Assembly: GCF_014898815.1 (NCBI RefSeq)
Contig: NW_026515543.1
Location: 2,852,001 to 2,916,000 of the forward strand
From: Panonychus citri
Lineage: Eukaryota > Arthropoda > Arachnida > Trombidiformes > Tetranychidae
Direction: 5' to 3'
Length of the DNA: 64,000 nucleotides
The translations under genes were made by a program, and so were the position numbers. The notes beneath the pieces were generated by a model. It worked only from the letters and a program-made list of their open reading frames with translations. It searched no databases and had not been told where the DNA came from. Shown one piece after another: positions 15,061-29,900 of the stretch; position 1 is the first letter of the stretch, and the number at the start of each line of letters is the position of its first letter.

Positions 15061-15090
<30 letters not shown>
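15061..15090. repeat. (GA)n microsatellite
   Basis: Thirty bases of pure GA dinucleotide. It creates a Ser-Leu repeat in the opposite-strand frame 15000-15434, which is therefore not believed. Confidence 0.95.
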
Positions 15091-15093
<3 letters not shown>

Positions 15094-18000
15094 GGGGGCA
15101 AGATTATGATGATGATAAAGATTAAGAAAAAAAGAGGCTGAGAATTGGTGATATGTATTGAAATGGAATTGCGAAAGATGAGTTTCAATGAGAAGATGAA
15201 GATGATTAGAGTGTAATTGATTTCAGTTCGTTTTTTTATCTTCTCTCTTTTATCTTCATTCTTGCTGAATAATCTTGTTTTCCATTGTATTCTTGATAAT
15301 AAACTCCCATGTTGATAAAAGGTAATCCTTTCACTTTCTTTCACCATGTTATCCGATTTTACTCTTACTTTTCTTTTCTCTTCCCTTTCTTTGAACATGA
15401 AAAAGAAGGAAAAAAACTCATAGTAATCAAACAATTATTCAATATCACCATCTACCGAATAGCTACCATGCAAATCAAGTATAATTCTGTTCATCAGCAT
15501 CATCATCATACTCATTGAACCACATATTAACTCATTTCCGTTTCCTTTATCTACTCCCTTTTATCCTCATCTTTATAATCAGAATAAAAGGAAAAATCTA
15601 TTGAAACGAAACCTAATTTGTTCCAGATTATCTAATGAACTTTTTACCTCCATCAAACCTAATTCAGATTCAATGTAATCAGCTCAATTTCGTCCAATGA
15701 TATCATGAGAAGTTAATTTACTCTCTCACAGTCTCTCTCTCTCTCTCTCTCTCTCTTGTGTTATTTAATTAGTTTCAATTATTTCATCGACATGTTGATA
15801 AGGTAACATTGGCAAATTGTTGGAAAAGTAAAATGATAACAATAAAAATCACCAAGGAAACAGAATAACCAATTTTCTCCAGATTATTCATTCAATTTGA
15901 ACGAGAATCAACTGATTACCTATTTTTTTGTTGATTGGATTATCATTTGAAACTGATGATTATCATCATGGTAAACGAGATTTACCTTTGAGTAAAAATC
16001 TTATAAACAGAAATCATCACTAAAGTACAAGAATACAATTTCTATTCACATCATAGTATTTACAGGGAAAAGTTTTTCCCTCTCTGAGTAAACAGAATTC
16101 ATTCCCATGTAGATTAAGAGATTGAAGAAACAAGCTTGAATAGGAACGTTAGAATACTTTGAGAGAACTATGAAACCTTGTTGTTAATCAAGTCGAGGTT
16201 CAGTGGACACAATAGACTTGAAAAGAACTGCAAAAGAAATATGAAATCATAAAGGAATAATAGAATAAGAAGAAAATTCGAAAAGTTCTAAAGCTAAAAG
16301 TCGAATGAAAGTTAGATGATAATACTATCTTCACTTCACCTCATAAGGATCAACTTAAAGTTTGGGTTGGGGATCATGAAAAAAAGATGAAATTCTAACA
16401 AAACTATCTCATCATGAGTGGTCATCAACATGATGACCATCCATAGATTATCATTGTAAAATTCAAGAAACATTTCTCAATATGTGAAGTCCATTTTTTT
16501 TTATTCATTGTTGACTCACTTCCTTATCCTGATAGTCCATAAGTAATAAATTGAAAGGAAGTAAGAAAAAATTTCTTCCATTCAACTATTCAAATCTCAT
16601 GATCATGAAGTCAAATCCACCCGAACAATTGACTTGAAAATATATTATATTGTTATTATTACCCAAATGAGTAATAATATCAATCGCAATTGTCAATATT
16701 CAATTGTAACACCATAATAATAAAAGTCCAATCAAAATGAATTTATCATGATAATATTTTTACCCTGAAAATTACGTTATTATTATCATTATGATTCGTA
16801 ATTTGTTTACGATTATCATAACTAAAATGAAACGTTTAAATTGATCAATAAATCAGTGGTATTCAAGAAAATATCTGAATGAAAATTTGTATAATAATCA
16901 CCATGAATTTCAGATTCTAATACAATTACAATTTGAACGTAATTTAATATATTCAGAAGTTGAAAAGTTGATTGAAATTGTTTCGAGACTTTTCTATTAA
17001 TTGTATTGACTCATTATTCTTGTTGACAATAAGATATTATTAATATTACCTATGGTCCTGGTTTTTACACCCAATTTGATGAAAATTTTAGCAATTCACA
17101 TGAGAATCGTTATTCTGATATTGATTTATTTCATCAAATTTACCTTGTTGATTATGATAGTTGATCAAATTGCATCAGTTTGATTTTATATGGACGATCA
17201 ATTTCACCTTCTAATATATTAGATCATCTTTAAGGTATCGATAACAACAAGGAAATGATATTGATCATGATGATGATGAGTCTCTCACCTGAACGATAAA
17301 TATTATCATTATTATTATTATTATTTCTGTAAAGATGATCAACCCAAATACCAACAATTACGATAATATAAAACATCATTGTAAATACTGATCATTAAAT
17401 TTGGACAATTGGTTATCGTAAATCTTTTGTTCAGTTCATTGAATTTATATATATATATATTAATATAATGGTTGTTATTAATTTGAAGATATCGATTTAT
17501 TTTTCGTTATATAATAAATACACAAATTGTAGTGAAAATCAATACCTGTAGTTTAAGTAAAAAAATGGTTATCATTAATTGTCAAGGTATTGAGCAATTT
17601 AATGATGCAGTAAGATGAAATTGTAATCAAAAACTTCATCTCACAATCAATAGTAAAGTAAAAACAATCATTACTTTACCTTTAACCATCATCATGAGTT
17701 ATTTGTATGAGATGAAATAATAACGGTTAATAAAAAAGCATCCTCATCAATTTTCAAATACAGAAAAAAAATTGATTACAATCTGTTGTTGGTGTTACTT
17801 TCCAGTAAGTCCAATCTAATAATGGTCAAGACAAACTGGACAATCATTATATTTATAAGTTTTGTCTTATTATTATCTTTGTTGTCTTTTTGTCCCCTTG
17901 CTTTTATCATCCAAGATAAATTACTCAGGTCAACCTATTCCTTTGACCTTAAGTGTAAAGTTGTTTATTTGTCAGTCAAGATTAAGTATCAAACTGGACA

Positions 18001-20180
18001 TCGTTGTTTTCATTAAAGGTGATGAAATTTACTAATTGTAATCAAATTTATTTTCCTGCCCAATTGTTGGTTGACATTATTTATCAATGATAAGGAAACT
18101 TGTATGTCAATAGTATTGTTATTTATTGTAAGTTGTTTATTGTTGGTGGTGGTGATTGTGATTGTGATAATCTCATGTTCAACTTGTTGGTAAACATTTC
18201 AAATGATTTATAAACTATTATAACAACGATACTAATCTAATATATACTACTCATGGTACTTGACAATTTCCAATAAGGAATAAGGTGAAAATGAAAAGTT
18301 CCTAACTGAATTTTTGAAATACTTCAATACATTACCTACAAGATTGACTTTTACTTTTTCTTTCATGGAGATCATCATTTACCTGAGTTCTTTTATTATC
18401 TTCATTATCATTTATATACTTTGATATATATATATTTTGTATTAAAATTCCTTGTTAATAGTCAACAATGATTTCCATTCTAATCATTATCATCATTAAC
18501 TTGATGATGATAATATTGATATCATGGAAAATAAAAGCTATGTAAACTATTATATGAGTTTTTTTTTTCATTTTCTATTCCTTTTGACTGAATTTTCATG
18601 ATCAAAATGGTAACATCAAATATCCATTAGTAAAGATAAATTGTTATTGACTGGTGACAATTCTGAGAGGAAGAAAGCGAGAGAAACAGAGAAAGAGATG
18701 ATGATGATGATGATGATGATAATTCTGTTGCCATTCAGAGCAATCTGATGAAAGGAAAAGTAGATCTAACAATCAGTTTTGAGCTGATCGCATTTTAAGG
18801 AGGAGTAATTCAGTGTATGGACAGAATATGATAAAGGAATGAGAGAGTAAAAGCTTGAAGATGAGGATAAAAAAAAGAGGAGAATTTTTTTCAACCTCGA
18901 TACTATTTAAAGGTGAGCAATTTGATTCTACAAAATCAACTTACCCAAAGTTGAAATGACAAGTAAATGTTTCGTTGTAAATTGAAATGTGAACAGGTAA
19001 CGTCAACGAGAAGGGAAAAAATAATAAGAAAAAAAATTCGATAATAGGTAAAGTATCAGGTAGAAATCAATCGAATATCATTAAGAACTTACATAATTGT
19101 TGACATCTTTTTCTTTTGCCCTTTCTTTTCTAATTTGAGTCAGGAAGATTTCATGTTGAAGGTAATGGATGACATGGTGATGAGAATGAAAAAAAAAGTT
19201 CTGAAAGAGAAAAAGGATAAAGTTTCCTTTCAGTTTTTTTCTCTCTATTCTTCTTATCATGTTTCTCTGTTGGTATTGAACTTTTTTCTTCTTCTTCAGG
19301 TTTTTTTCAAAGAGAAGATGAAAAATTTACTCAAAGTAAGAAGAAGTCGAAATTAGTAAGAGAAAAGTGCAAGTTTGATAAGAATCGATGCTGAGATTAT
19401 CAATTCACGCTAATCTGATATTACTTTTCATTCCAAGATTATGATAAAGTCTATTGAATTTTTATTCTATTATTATTTTTATTTATCTTCCATGATAATC
19501 TTCATCTTAACCTTTTTAGCGAAGAATAAGAGAAGATGAGGAAAAAAAAAGGGAGATGATGATAAAATATGATCTTTCTTATTTTTCTCTTTCTTTCATC
19601 ATCTTTAAGATGAAGATAATAGTAAAATGTATGAACTTTTCTGCTCTTCCAACGAAATAAAAAAAGTTTCCAATTCAAATATGTTATCATGATCAGAATC
19701 AAGAATTTCACTTTAGAGACCATGGGTTAAGATGATTCATTTTCTGATTTGATTTTCTTATCAAATTTTCTAGATATTCATTGCTCTGAACAATCCAAAT
19801 ACTCATGATGATCATCTTATTATTTATTTTGCTCTGTTTTTTTTGTGAATAAAAAATTGGAATATTTTTATCAACATAATTTTCTTATTCAACTTTTTCT
19901 AATATTTTTCTTAATAATTCTTTGATTTTCTCCAATTCTCAGATAATCGATGAGATTATTATGATATCATCATGATACATTACGAAATAATAACAACCTA
20001 ATTAGATAACGAAATATTATCATTACATTTTAATAGTGATTTTTGAATTCTCACTCAATAGTGTTTCTATTTTCAGTTGAAACTTTCGTTTACTTTTCCA
20101 TGAGGATTCAATACAGAGAATTAAATTTCTTCAAAGATTATCATCATTTAATTTGTCTCTCTATTTTCTAATTTTTTTAG

Positions 20181-20922
20181 GTTCTTGCTAATCGTGATTC
20201 TCAAATTGACAAGAGCTATTTACGATCTGACCTTTCGTCGGACATGTTACGTGAAATCGATGAACTTTGGTTCCATTTACTTTCGTGTATCGATATATAC
20301 AAATTAAAGGCTAACGCACTTCTTAATATTGACTTCATGATGTCCGCAGTTCAAAGTTCATCAATTTCATATTATCGATCAGTATTGGAATTGGTTCGTG
20401 GTCGAATCATTGATTGGGAAGTTGATCTTTTATACCATATGACCAAACAATCGGTCAACATTGTCTCTCAAAATACTGACCAATTATCAATTGAGATACT
20501 TTTATGGTTAAGACCTTTTGCTGCTGCAATAGCAGAATCAACAAGTGGATTATCAGTAAACACAATCGGCTCAAAATTGATGGCCAAAAGTCCGACAGAT
20601 GTAAATAACCATGATAATAATAAAGATAATAATAATAATAGTCCAGCCTGTGCACCGATAAGCCGTTTCTTTGAATCTAAATACCTTGAGAATCTTGTTC
20701 GCGATACAGTTAATTGGTGTTCTCGTTATCCTGGTCCCATGTTAATACCAATTAACTCATGGCTTCATTTACCTCTTCCAATGCAAGTCTCTGTGATATC
20801 ATGTCCATTTCCGATAACCCGTGCAACCTTAACAAGTGACCATCAGAATTTAATCTTTTGCAATAAAAAGTTACTTCATTTCTTTAATCTTGCTTCAAAA
20901 ACTTTAATTAAATCGATCGAAG
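20181..20922 (+). CDS. NWD-like gene, exon with post-NACHT helical linker
   Basis: Internal exon: pyrimidine-rich tract and TTTTTTTAG before it, GTAAGA donor after it. It starts in phase 0 and ends in phase 1. The 247 codons encode a mostly helical segment with LREIDELWFHLLSC and ALLNIDFMMSAVQ near the start, a short Asn/Asp-rich run (about 20599-20645), then WLHLPLPMQV and the lead-in to the first WD blade. An ATG at 20244 could be mistaken for a start, but the frame is open back to the acceptor, and in this family such a segment follows the NACHT module. This favours an internal exon. Confidence 0.85.
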
Positions 20923-23900
20923 GTAAGACTTTTTAACTAATCACAATCAAATTAATCCAATTTGATGATAACCAAACACTATTAACATTAAAAAAAAAGT
21001 AAATATAAAGTTGAAAATTTTACTTTTTACATAATCAGATTAAATGTTAATCATTTCAAGTTACAATAATATTATTAGATTAAATTGTTGATGATGTTGA
21101 TTTAAGATACAACAAAAATAATCAAGACTTAATCAACTCAAATTGAAAGGTTGGGAATAGGTAAAGGAAATTTAATTTGTCCAATCAGCTGATTAAAACT
21201 TTTTTTTCCAGGCTTATGTTTACTTGGACTTTGTTGTTGTTGGACGTTTATTGAATACGAAAATTTATTGGTTTTTTTTTGCTTCTTTCTTTTTGCTTGA
21301 CCATAGGTCACCGAGAAACCATTACGTGCCTAGATATTTCCTCGACTGGACGTTATCTGGTTACAGGTAGCGAGGATACTTCTGTGATCTTATGGGAAAT
21401 TGACACGGAAGGTGAAATTGAATGTAACATGAGATACCGATTAGGGTAAGTTGATCGGTTTGAATTTCTTAAAATCTTCTTAAAACTCAGATTATCTCTC
21501 ATGAAAATCAATCCAGAATTATCATAGAATTCCTTTTTATGAATATTCTGGTCTACCATCAGTTTGATATTATATTTATTGACCTTTACATAGTATAATC
21601 ACCTTATAAAACCATGGGGAGTGTTGATGGTTGTTGATCAGATATTATCATGTTTAGATAATTAATCACCAGAAAATTCAACACCAACATTGTTGGGTCA
21701 ACATGATTTTGGATGACATGAAGTCATCAACAGGAGAGACAATAAATTTTAATGATGTTATCATGAACCTGAGTTTATCTTTCATGATGATGAAAACAAT
21801 TGTTTTCTTTTTCAAATAATTTCAATTTATTTGATTAATCATGTTTTCCTTTTGTTTTCATCTTCTCTTTTTGGCTGAATACTTGGTGATTCTAATGTTA
21901 ATACAGTCACCATGTAGCTGGAGTTTTGTGCACAGCGATAACTCATAATGAAGAGTTCATCTTATCAGGCTCTGAGATTGGAGCGGTTTGTGTTGTACGA
22001 TTAGAAAGTGGCCTTCTAATTGGACGACTGGAGCATCATCGTGGTATGATAACATGTATCAAAGTTAATTCTGATGATGATATTTTCGCCACTGGGTCAA
22101 CCGATTGTTCAGTAACAATCTGGTCTCTGGATAGTTTCTGTGTTCTCAATCAAATCTTCCTACCCAAAGCAATACTTCACATGGACATTTCAATGGATTC
22201 AACTTTCCTCATGCTTGCCCTGGAGGATAATAAGGTTCACATAAGATCCTTAATAACAGGATCAGAAGTTCATATTTTATCAGTAAGTATTTTTCAAACT
22301 TCCTCTTTTCCCTCCCTTTCATCAGATTTCATGGATAAGAAAACTAAATCAAACCAATTATTATCATTGCAACTCCTTGTAACCCAAATTGAATATCAAC
22401 AACTTGCCCTTACCTGGTTACTAGAAAAGCTTATTCAGTTATCTAGGTAACAGTCGAGAAAAAAATGAAGCTTATTACTTAACCTCACAATTTTATTCAA
22501 CCGATCTATCGGTCTCTTTATTATTATCAATATCGTCAGTATCTTAATAGTTATGCTTCAAACTTTAACAATGTTAACGATTCAAAATAAATTCATGTTG
22601 GTTGATCAATAATTCATTATGAATTAATGATAACAATGAATTAAAACCTCGAAAATAGTGAAAAAAAGTTCTAAAGGTAAAAAGAAATCGTTATTAACAA
22701 AGGTAATTATCGATAACTTTATTGTAAAAAGTTTACCAGAATATTGGGATTGAATATTTTTCCATGAGAAACTTTTACCTCAACTTTTCAAGTCAGAATA
22801 AAATCTTACATTATTAATATATTAGTTATAATATATTACATTAGTTTATTGCTTAGCCATTGTATCTCTTAATTGAATCATAAATGTTCAGGGTACATGA
22901 TGAACAATTAGCTAACTATTAACTCTTTCCATACATATATATATGTTTAATACATTTTGATGATGGAAGTAAAAATTTCCATCAGTTAATTGAACTGATA
23001 ATCAATTGGTTATCATCATTTGGTGGGTTGATGATGAAACCATTATTCTGGTAAAAGTGTAATTTCAATATGAATCACGATTATAATCAATCAAAAATTG
23101 AGTCGGTTGTGAGTTAATCATTGTTTTTATCATCATTAATTTTCAGGTAACATTTAACTTAAGTGTTGGTGGTATTGTTTAAGTTTGAATGTGAAATTTT
23201 CACCAGAATAAATTGTGTTCATTGTGTTCAAGTCTCTCAAATCTCACGAAGTTGATTGAGCCAAGAATCATTATTCTGACATGAATCTTTCCATGCTGAT
23301 GATGATGATGAGATATACTGAGTGTTTCTCATCATTTCAAGTTCATTTACTTTGTTCACTTTCCCTCATACCTTAATTGTACTTGTGATAATTAGTTTTC
23401 CTCATGAATTCTGTGTAATCACTGAGTTTTTTTTCCAGTTAATCATACTGAATGAAACTCTTAATTGATTTCTAAGGTGACGGTCATGACCTTTTTTTTA
23501 GTTGTTAGTATTTCTAGTAAACTGTAATAATCATAGCATGGTCAGAGCACTTTGACAATCGTAACTGGACACTTTGTGATGAAGATTAGGAGGAATGATG
23601 ATGTTGATATAATCTTCAGGTCTATTGTTTTACCTTGATGAGGTTCTCAACACTTATATTTGATTTCCTTTGCTCTTTAAATACTAACTGGTCAACAGAA
23701 GTAAGAAATATAATAATATATTATAACATATTAGACTGGACAAGTGAAAAGTAGGTCAAGTAATTCATTAGGAGTGAGTCAGACAATCAGGAAAAACATT
23801 GTCACTCTTGTTGATTTTGCCTCTTTAGCTGAAACTATCTGCTGGGAGTTTTTTTCCACCTCAACTCTTTGAATAATTTTCATGAGGAAAATGAGTATCT

Positions 23901-26900
23901 ACCTGTTCAGTTAATAAATTCAAACAGAATTATAATCATTAAGTTGAACTTTCTCTCCCTCTCTTAATGACTGATGTTGACTTTTTTGCCTCTCATGTAA
24001 TCAGATTAATCGTACAACAATTTAGAGGAAAATTGTTGAGGTAAAAACTTAATTTTTTCCCATCAAGATGAACAAGAAAAAGTGTCAAGATGTAGTTAGC
24101 ATTTTGTAACATCAGTTGATGATGATGATAATTTACCTGATGACATGAAGATAGAGTCAGTTTGATATGAAGTTTCAGCACGAAGTTTGAACTTTGTTTT
24201 AGATGAAAAGAAAATAATTTAAATATATTGGAAAAGTAAACCAATAGACTCAATAGAAATTGACCATCACGATGATATTCTGTCAAAATGAAATTAAAGA
24301 ACCGAAACTGGATGAGCATCATCATCAGCTCTTCATGATGATGATGATGCCGAATGATTAAAAAGATGATAATTCATTTATTACTATGATGATGATCGGT
24401 TATCATGATACAATAATGATAAGATAAAAAGATCAGTGTCATTTGTTTTCTCATCAGCTAATAATCATGTTTATCATTACCTTGAATCAGAATTTCTTAT
24501 CCCATGATAATCATGATAACATTCATTCTTGACACATATTATTATATCTTCAATATTAGATTACGTTTCCATCAATACTCATGTATAATGAAAATCTTTG
24601 GGTGGGTATTCATCTGTTTCCAAAGTTTGCAGAAAACTTTTTCATTATAATGATAATATTTGTATTTTGTTTTCATTTCATTTGCTACCAGAATTAGTAT
24701 CAGGAAATTGTCTCGATTTGTTTATCATTCTCATGATTGTATGGTTTGAACTTGAGATGAGGAGAGAAACAAAATTCTGGGAAGAAATATTATAAATTCT
24801 AAAGGGGATTGGATCAAGATGATGGATTCTATGAGATTAAATTTGGGTTCAATTTGTTTGATTATCACGCTAATATAAGGTTATCACATTTCTCATTTCA
24901 TGGTAAAAATTTTTACCCTGAAATGTTCAATGAAAAGTACACGATAAATATTCAATCAATATACTAATAGATAATCATATTTACCTGTCTGTTTATTAAC
25001 ATTTCCTTTGTCTTATCAATTGTTTTTCTAATGGTTCAAAGGTTATCCTGTCATAACCTTGTGTTCATGTGAACCTTTTGTATACATAATATTCATAAAT
25101 TTCATCTTCTACATGATTGTACCCTTCATGTTTCACTTTGATCCTTCATTCATTTAGAATTGAAGGGAAAAATAATTAAGAAAATGCCATTAATTAGGCG
25201 ATGCAATAAATATATAAGATTCTCATATGATTAGACTTGGGATTGTAATTAATTAGCTGATTCTGTTTACTTGCAAAGTCATTGAACTTGATACACATGA
25301 TACTCAGTTTCATGTAAAAAGAAACACTCGATATTAAAGGTTATATTACTTGTTCCATGGTGAACTTTTTTTCCACCATGTTATCTGTTCATTGTTCAAA
25401 CATGATCATCATCATGAAATGATAACATGTATATATAAGAAGTTAAGTAAACATGTCATGAGTTTTATCGTCTATTGTTTCAGATTTCAATGTGAAGAAA
25501 AAAATTCAAACCATTGTAATGATAATTTCCCATTGAAATTGCAGGAAAACTTTTCATTTCTCTCAGTTGGAAATTGATAATCATCATGTTATCATAATAT
25601 TGCAACTTTGAATAATCTTTTTTATTTTTCTCTTTTATCCTTTTTTGTTATTTTACTTTTTATTAGGAACATCAAATCAATTCCATTGTGAGTTATGTTA
25701 AATTTGCTGAGGATTCAAGTCGAGCCATTTTGGGAACCGGTGATGGAAAGTTACACATTTACGATGTCCACTCTGCCCATTTGACCCAAACTCTCACCTC
25801 TCATCAGGATATGATAACTTCCATCATAAGTCAACCTTGTGATAAATATTTACTTACCTGTGGAACATCAAAAATAATAATCTGGAACTTTTATGCTCGA
25901 AAAAAGGTTGAATCTTCTTTAGGTGTTTCTTCTGGTCCAGTATCTAATTTGTATGCAACAACATCCGCATCAATTGTTAATTCATCAACAAATATCAATG
26001 CAAATTCATCATCATCAACAGCAAATAATATCACCAACAATGAACCAAATAACAATACCAATATAAACCTTAATAATAATAATACTAACCTTAATTTCAA
26101 TGCAACCACAACAACAACATCAAGTATCAACACCAACAACAGTAACTACAATGTTAATAATAATGATATTATAAATAATAGTGTTAATGGTAATAATAAT
26201 AAGGTAAATTTAAATGCTTCGGTTAATAATAATAATAATGGTAATTTAATTGCTCCAACCAATGGTTCAACTGCGATCGTTTCATCATCAACGACAACTT
26301 TAAATGCAAATTTAACTAATTCACGTACCATTGGAAGGTCATCTTTGACCCAATCTAATCGTTCAGGTGATCAAGACTCTTGTACAAATATCTCTTCTCG
26401 CTCATCTTCCCTGAAGGTGAAAAAGTTTGAACAACATTCTGATCCAATTACCTGTCTGTCAGTTTCAAGGGATGGCACCTATGCAGTTACAGGTAAGTTC
26501 AGGGGTCTTTTCATGAGGATGAACTTTGTTTTACTTTCTCTCTCTCTCTCTATTTGATATTGACATCCCTTCAGGCTAATTGTTGAGTTACACTTTTTAA
26601 CAATCTTGTTTCATGTTATCGTTTTTCTGCCCATTTTCACATAATGTTTACTTTTAATTGAATTGATTGTTACTAATTAATTTGTTAGTTATCATTAGTT
26701 GTTGCACTTTTATAATAGATAATTTTTTTAACGTTTAATTGATTATTGATTTCAAAGGTAAATTAATGATTATAAAGTTGTGCTCATGGATTTTACCTTA
26801 ACAATTTGATTTATTTTTACTGATAACTTCTTAATCAGTTGCATTCATTTTCAAGATTGATAATGTTATCTGTGAGTGAGTTGATTGTCTAAATGTTACA

Positions 26901-29900
26901 ACTATTGAGAAATAATTAGCTAATTTAGTTATCATTATCAATAGATGTGATTTAAAATTCTGGTCAGATAAAGTGATTAACATCATAATGGTGATGATTA
27001 AGCTGATAATTACCATTGATTTACTTTTCTCGAAATCATTTTCAATTCATCTCATGATCAACTATTATAATCTCAACAAAAAGGCTGAGAGAGAGAGAGA
27101 GAGAGAGTTAATAACATTACAATATTGATTAACTGTTATTATTACAACAATTTAAAAGGTTCTCGAGATTTTCTGGTCAAAGTTTGGAACCTTTCCTCTG
27201 GTGAAACTCATGCAACCCTTTGTGGTCACTCTGGTTCCATAACCTGTGTTACCTTTTCACCAAATGGTTTTTTCTGTGTCTCCGGATCGGAAGATAAATC
27301 AATCCGTGTATGGTCACTAACCCTTGGTTTGAAGGTTTTCATTTACACTGACCACTCAAGTCCATTGACCTCAATTTTTGTTAGCAATGACTCTCGACGA
27401 ATACTTTCCGTTGACACTTCTGGCTGTCATCGCCTCTGGAAAGCCGATACAGGTAACACTCTGGTCAGTACGGTTAAAACGGTCAACATGGTCAACATGT
27501 TTGGTAACACGGTATTTTCAGTTGGCGGTAAAAATGATAACAGGTAAGTGACCACTCAAAGTAAAAACCTTTGACAATACCTAATGAGTTAAATTGAAAT
27601 GAATTAATTTCAAACTCAATTTGTGAAGTTAAAAAAAAGCGGTTTCATCAATATCTCATGATAGCCATGAATTGATATAAATTCAGAGTAAACACCTAAT
27701 CGTTAATCCTGTTAATCCTTTGACAAAAGATTTTCAAGTCAATCAGTTTTGAATTAATCTCGTTCCATTAAATTGTTATCACTATTAAACACTTATCACA
27801 ATTTAATCTACTTTGCAAACTTTGAGTTTGAATTTCAATTCCAAATCAATTGTAATTATACAGGGGAAAAAAATGAAAGCATCAACAGTTTTCATCTAAA
27901 TTTGATTAACTCTAATTCTAAATTTACATGTTCATAATTTCATGAGTATTCAAAGTTTCCATGAATCGTTCAATCTGAATATTGAATCGTATCTAAAACC
28001 AAACTTGAACAGAGGTAAAGAGAGAAAAGTTAGAAGTAAAATTCAAATCAAATGTTGAATTGAAAAGAAAATTCAATCAATCTCATCATGGAAATCATTC
28101 TGTTCATGATGGTGAACATAAAGTTTACCTTTTACTGGTGAGAAATTCAATGATTGCAATAGAAAATCAATTTAATCACCATTATAGTTATTCAAGTGGA
28201 AAAGGGTAATGATGAATATATAAAACCAACATCAACAATTTGAAAATCAAAGAGAAAGAAAGAAAGAAAGAGAAAAGTTCTGAATTTAAAATCGAAAGTT
28301 GAACAATGAGAGAAATTGAAAGAAACGAATCCATTTACCATTCTCATGAAATGATAACATCATGTTGGTTTCAATTTTCGTGTTGAAAATCTCTTGATGA
28401 TGTTTCCTCTTTAAAAGAGGTTGATAATATTACCTTAGGGTAAAAAGAAGATTCTTTGGAAAAGTTTTTCTTTCTAACTGTACATCTCTTTGGGTATAAA
28501 AGTCATCAAGTTTTCCAAGACAAGAATAAGATAACATGATATTATTTTGATCTTTCTGTTGAAATGCTGAATAATAAGCATTGAGAATAAGTGAGTAAGT
28601 GAATGAGTGAATGAGGGATACAAATATCATTGCGATCAATAAAATTTCAACCAGATTTTAGCCTAAGGGTAAATCTTATATTATCATTAAAGATATTTGG
28701 ATATTTTGTCTACTCTCATCGTCTTATCATCTTCTTTTCATCTTTGTAATACGTCATCATCCTAATTTTTGGCATCTTTAGGTTAACCATGTAAATAATA
28801 TCTTGACAAGCTTATCATTACTATTTAACCTTTACCTTTTCACCTTGAGTTTCTCATTCTGTTAGGTTACCTGATAGATTTTGTTATCGATTCATTTGGT
28901 TAACCTTTACTTGAAATTGTCTAATTGTTATTGTTTTTTTTTGTGTTTAATTGTGTCCAGTTTACGATATTGGTCAGTTTATGAACCCGATCTTGAGAAA
29001 TCAGTTTCTCATAGTGAACCGATAACATGTTACACTTGTACCTACGATGGGTCAACAATTATCACTGGTTCACAAGATATGTCATTAAAGGTATGGGAAG
29101 TGTCCACCGGTAAACTGACCCAAGTACTTGTTGGTCATGAAGAGCCAATATCATGTGTCTCCTCGGCTCCATTAATCCAATCAATGGTTGTCTCTGGATC
29201 ACAAGATTGTAATCTAATTGTTTGGGATACGACCACAGGTAATGTAACCTTTACACTTACTGGACACACTGCGACAATTTTATCGGTTCAACTGTCAATT
29301 GATGGTCGAGTTGCCATCTCTGCAGCCGAGGATAATACAATAATGGCCTGGAATGCACTTGAAACTGGTCAACGAATCGCTCTGGTTGATATTCATCACA
29401 CAATTTCCCATATCGGATTAAGTTTAAGTTTAAATCAAATTGTTGTACAATTAAAAAATAATAATCTACTTCCTATCATCAAGTTTCATAATAATCCAGC
29501 CAAAACTATGACACTTGACCTTCCGCTTCCGGGAACACCCAATGAAGATAAATTATCATCGCACCTTAAAAGTTTCCTAACAGGTAATAAATTTTATTGA
29601 TTATTCACAATAGTAAATACTTATTTCCAATATGTATGATTAACTAATTTACTTTTAATTGTAGGAGCAAATCGTAAATTGGTTGGTCGTGGTAATCTTA
29701 AACGAGAGCAATCATTTGATTCATTTTGCTGGGATCAACTTCACCGAGGTGTTAGTATTGATGATTTCAGGAAAATATCCGCTCTTCAGGCCAATACTGG
29801 ATCACCGATGGGATCTCGTGATAATCTTGCCACAGCGGGTATCATTTGGGATGGTACAGGGGTCACATCAAGTTTAACGGGAAACGATCGTAACTATAAT

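Larger units (their letters stand above)
9153..20180. other. Gene-free region, possible long intron
   Basis: No gene is supported. There are GA tracts (9569-9650, 15061-15090), a CT tract near 15731-15756 and AT-rich low-complexity sequence. The right edge is a clear splice acceptor for the exon starting at 20181, with a pyrimidine-rich tract and TTTTAG, so at least the right end is intron. I searched for exons encoding a NACHT P-loop and found none long enough to recognise. A 64-codon frame at 17822-18016 begins with a hydrophobic stretch but is weak. Confidence 0.55.

Noticed and set aside
15000..15434. 144-codon - strand frame
   Set aside because: Contains a Ser-Leu run from a GA tract and Phe/Lys-rich low-complexity sequence. 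The overlapping frame on the other strand is equally unconvincing.
20244..20246. ATG as the true start of the NWD-like protein
   Set aside because: The frame is open back to a strong splice acceptor at 20180, and the encoded segment normally follows a NACHT module.
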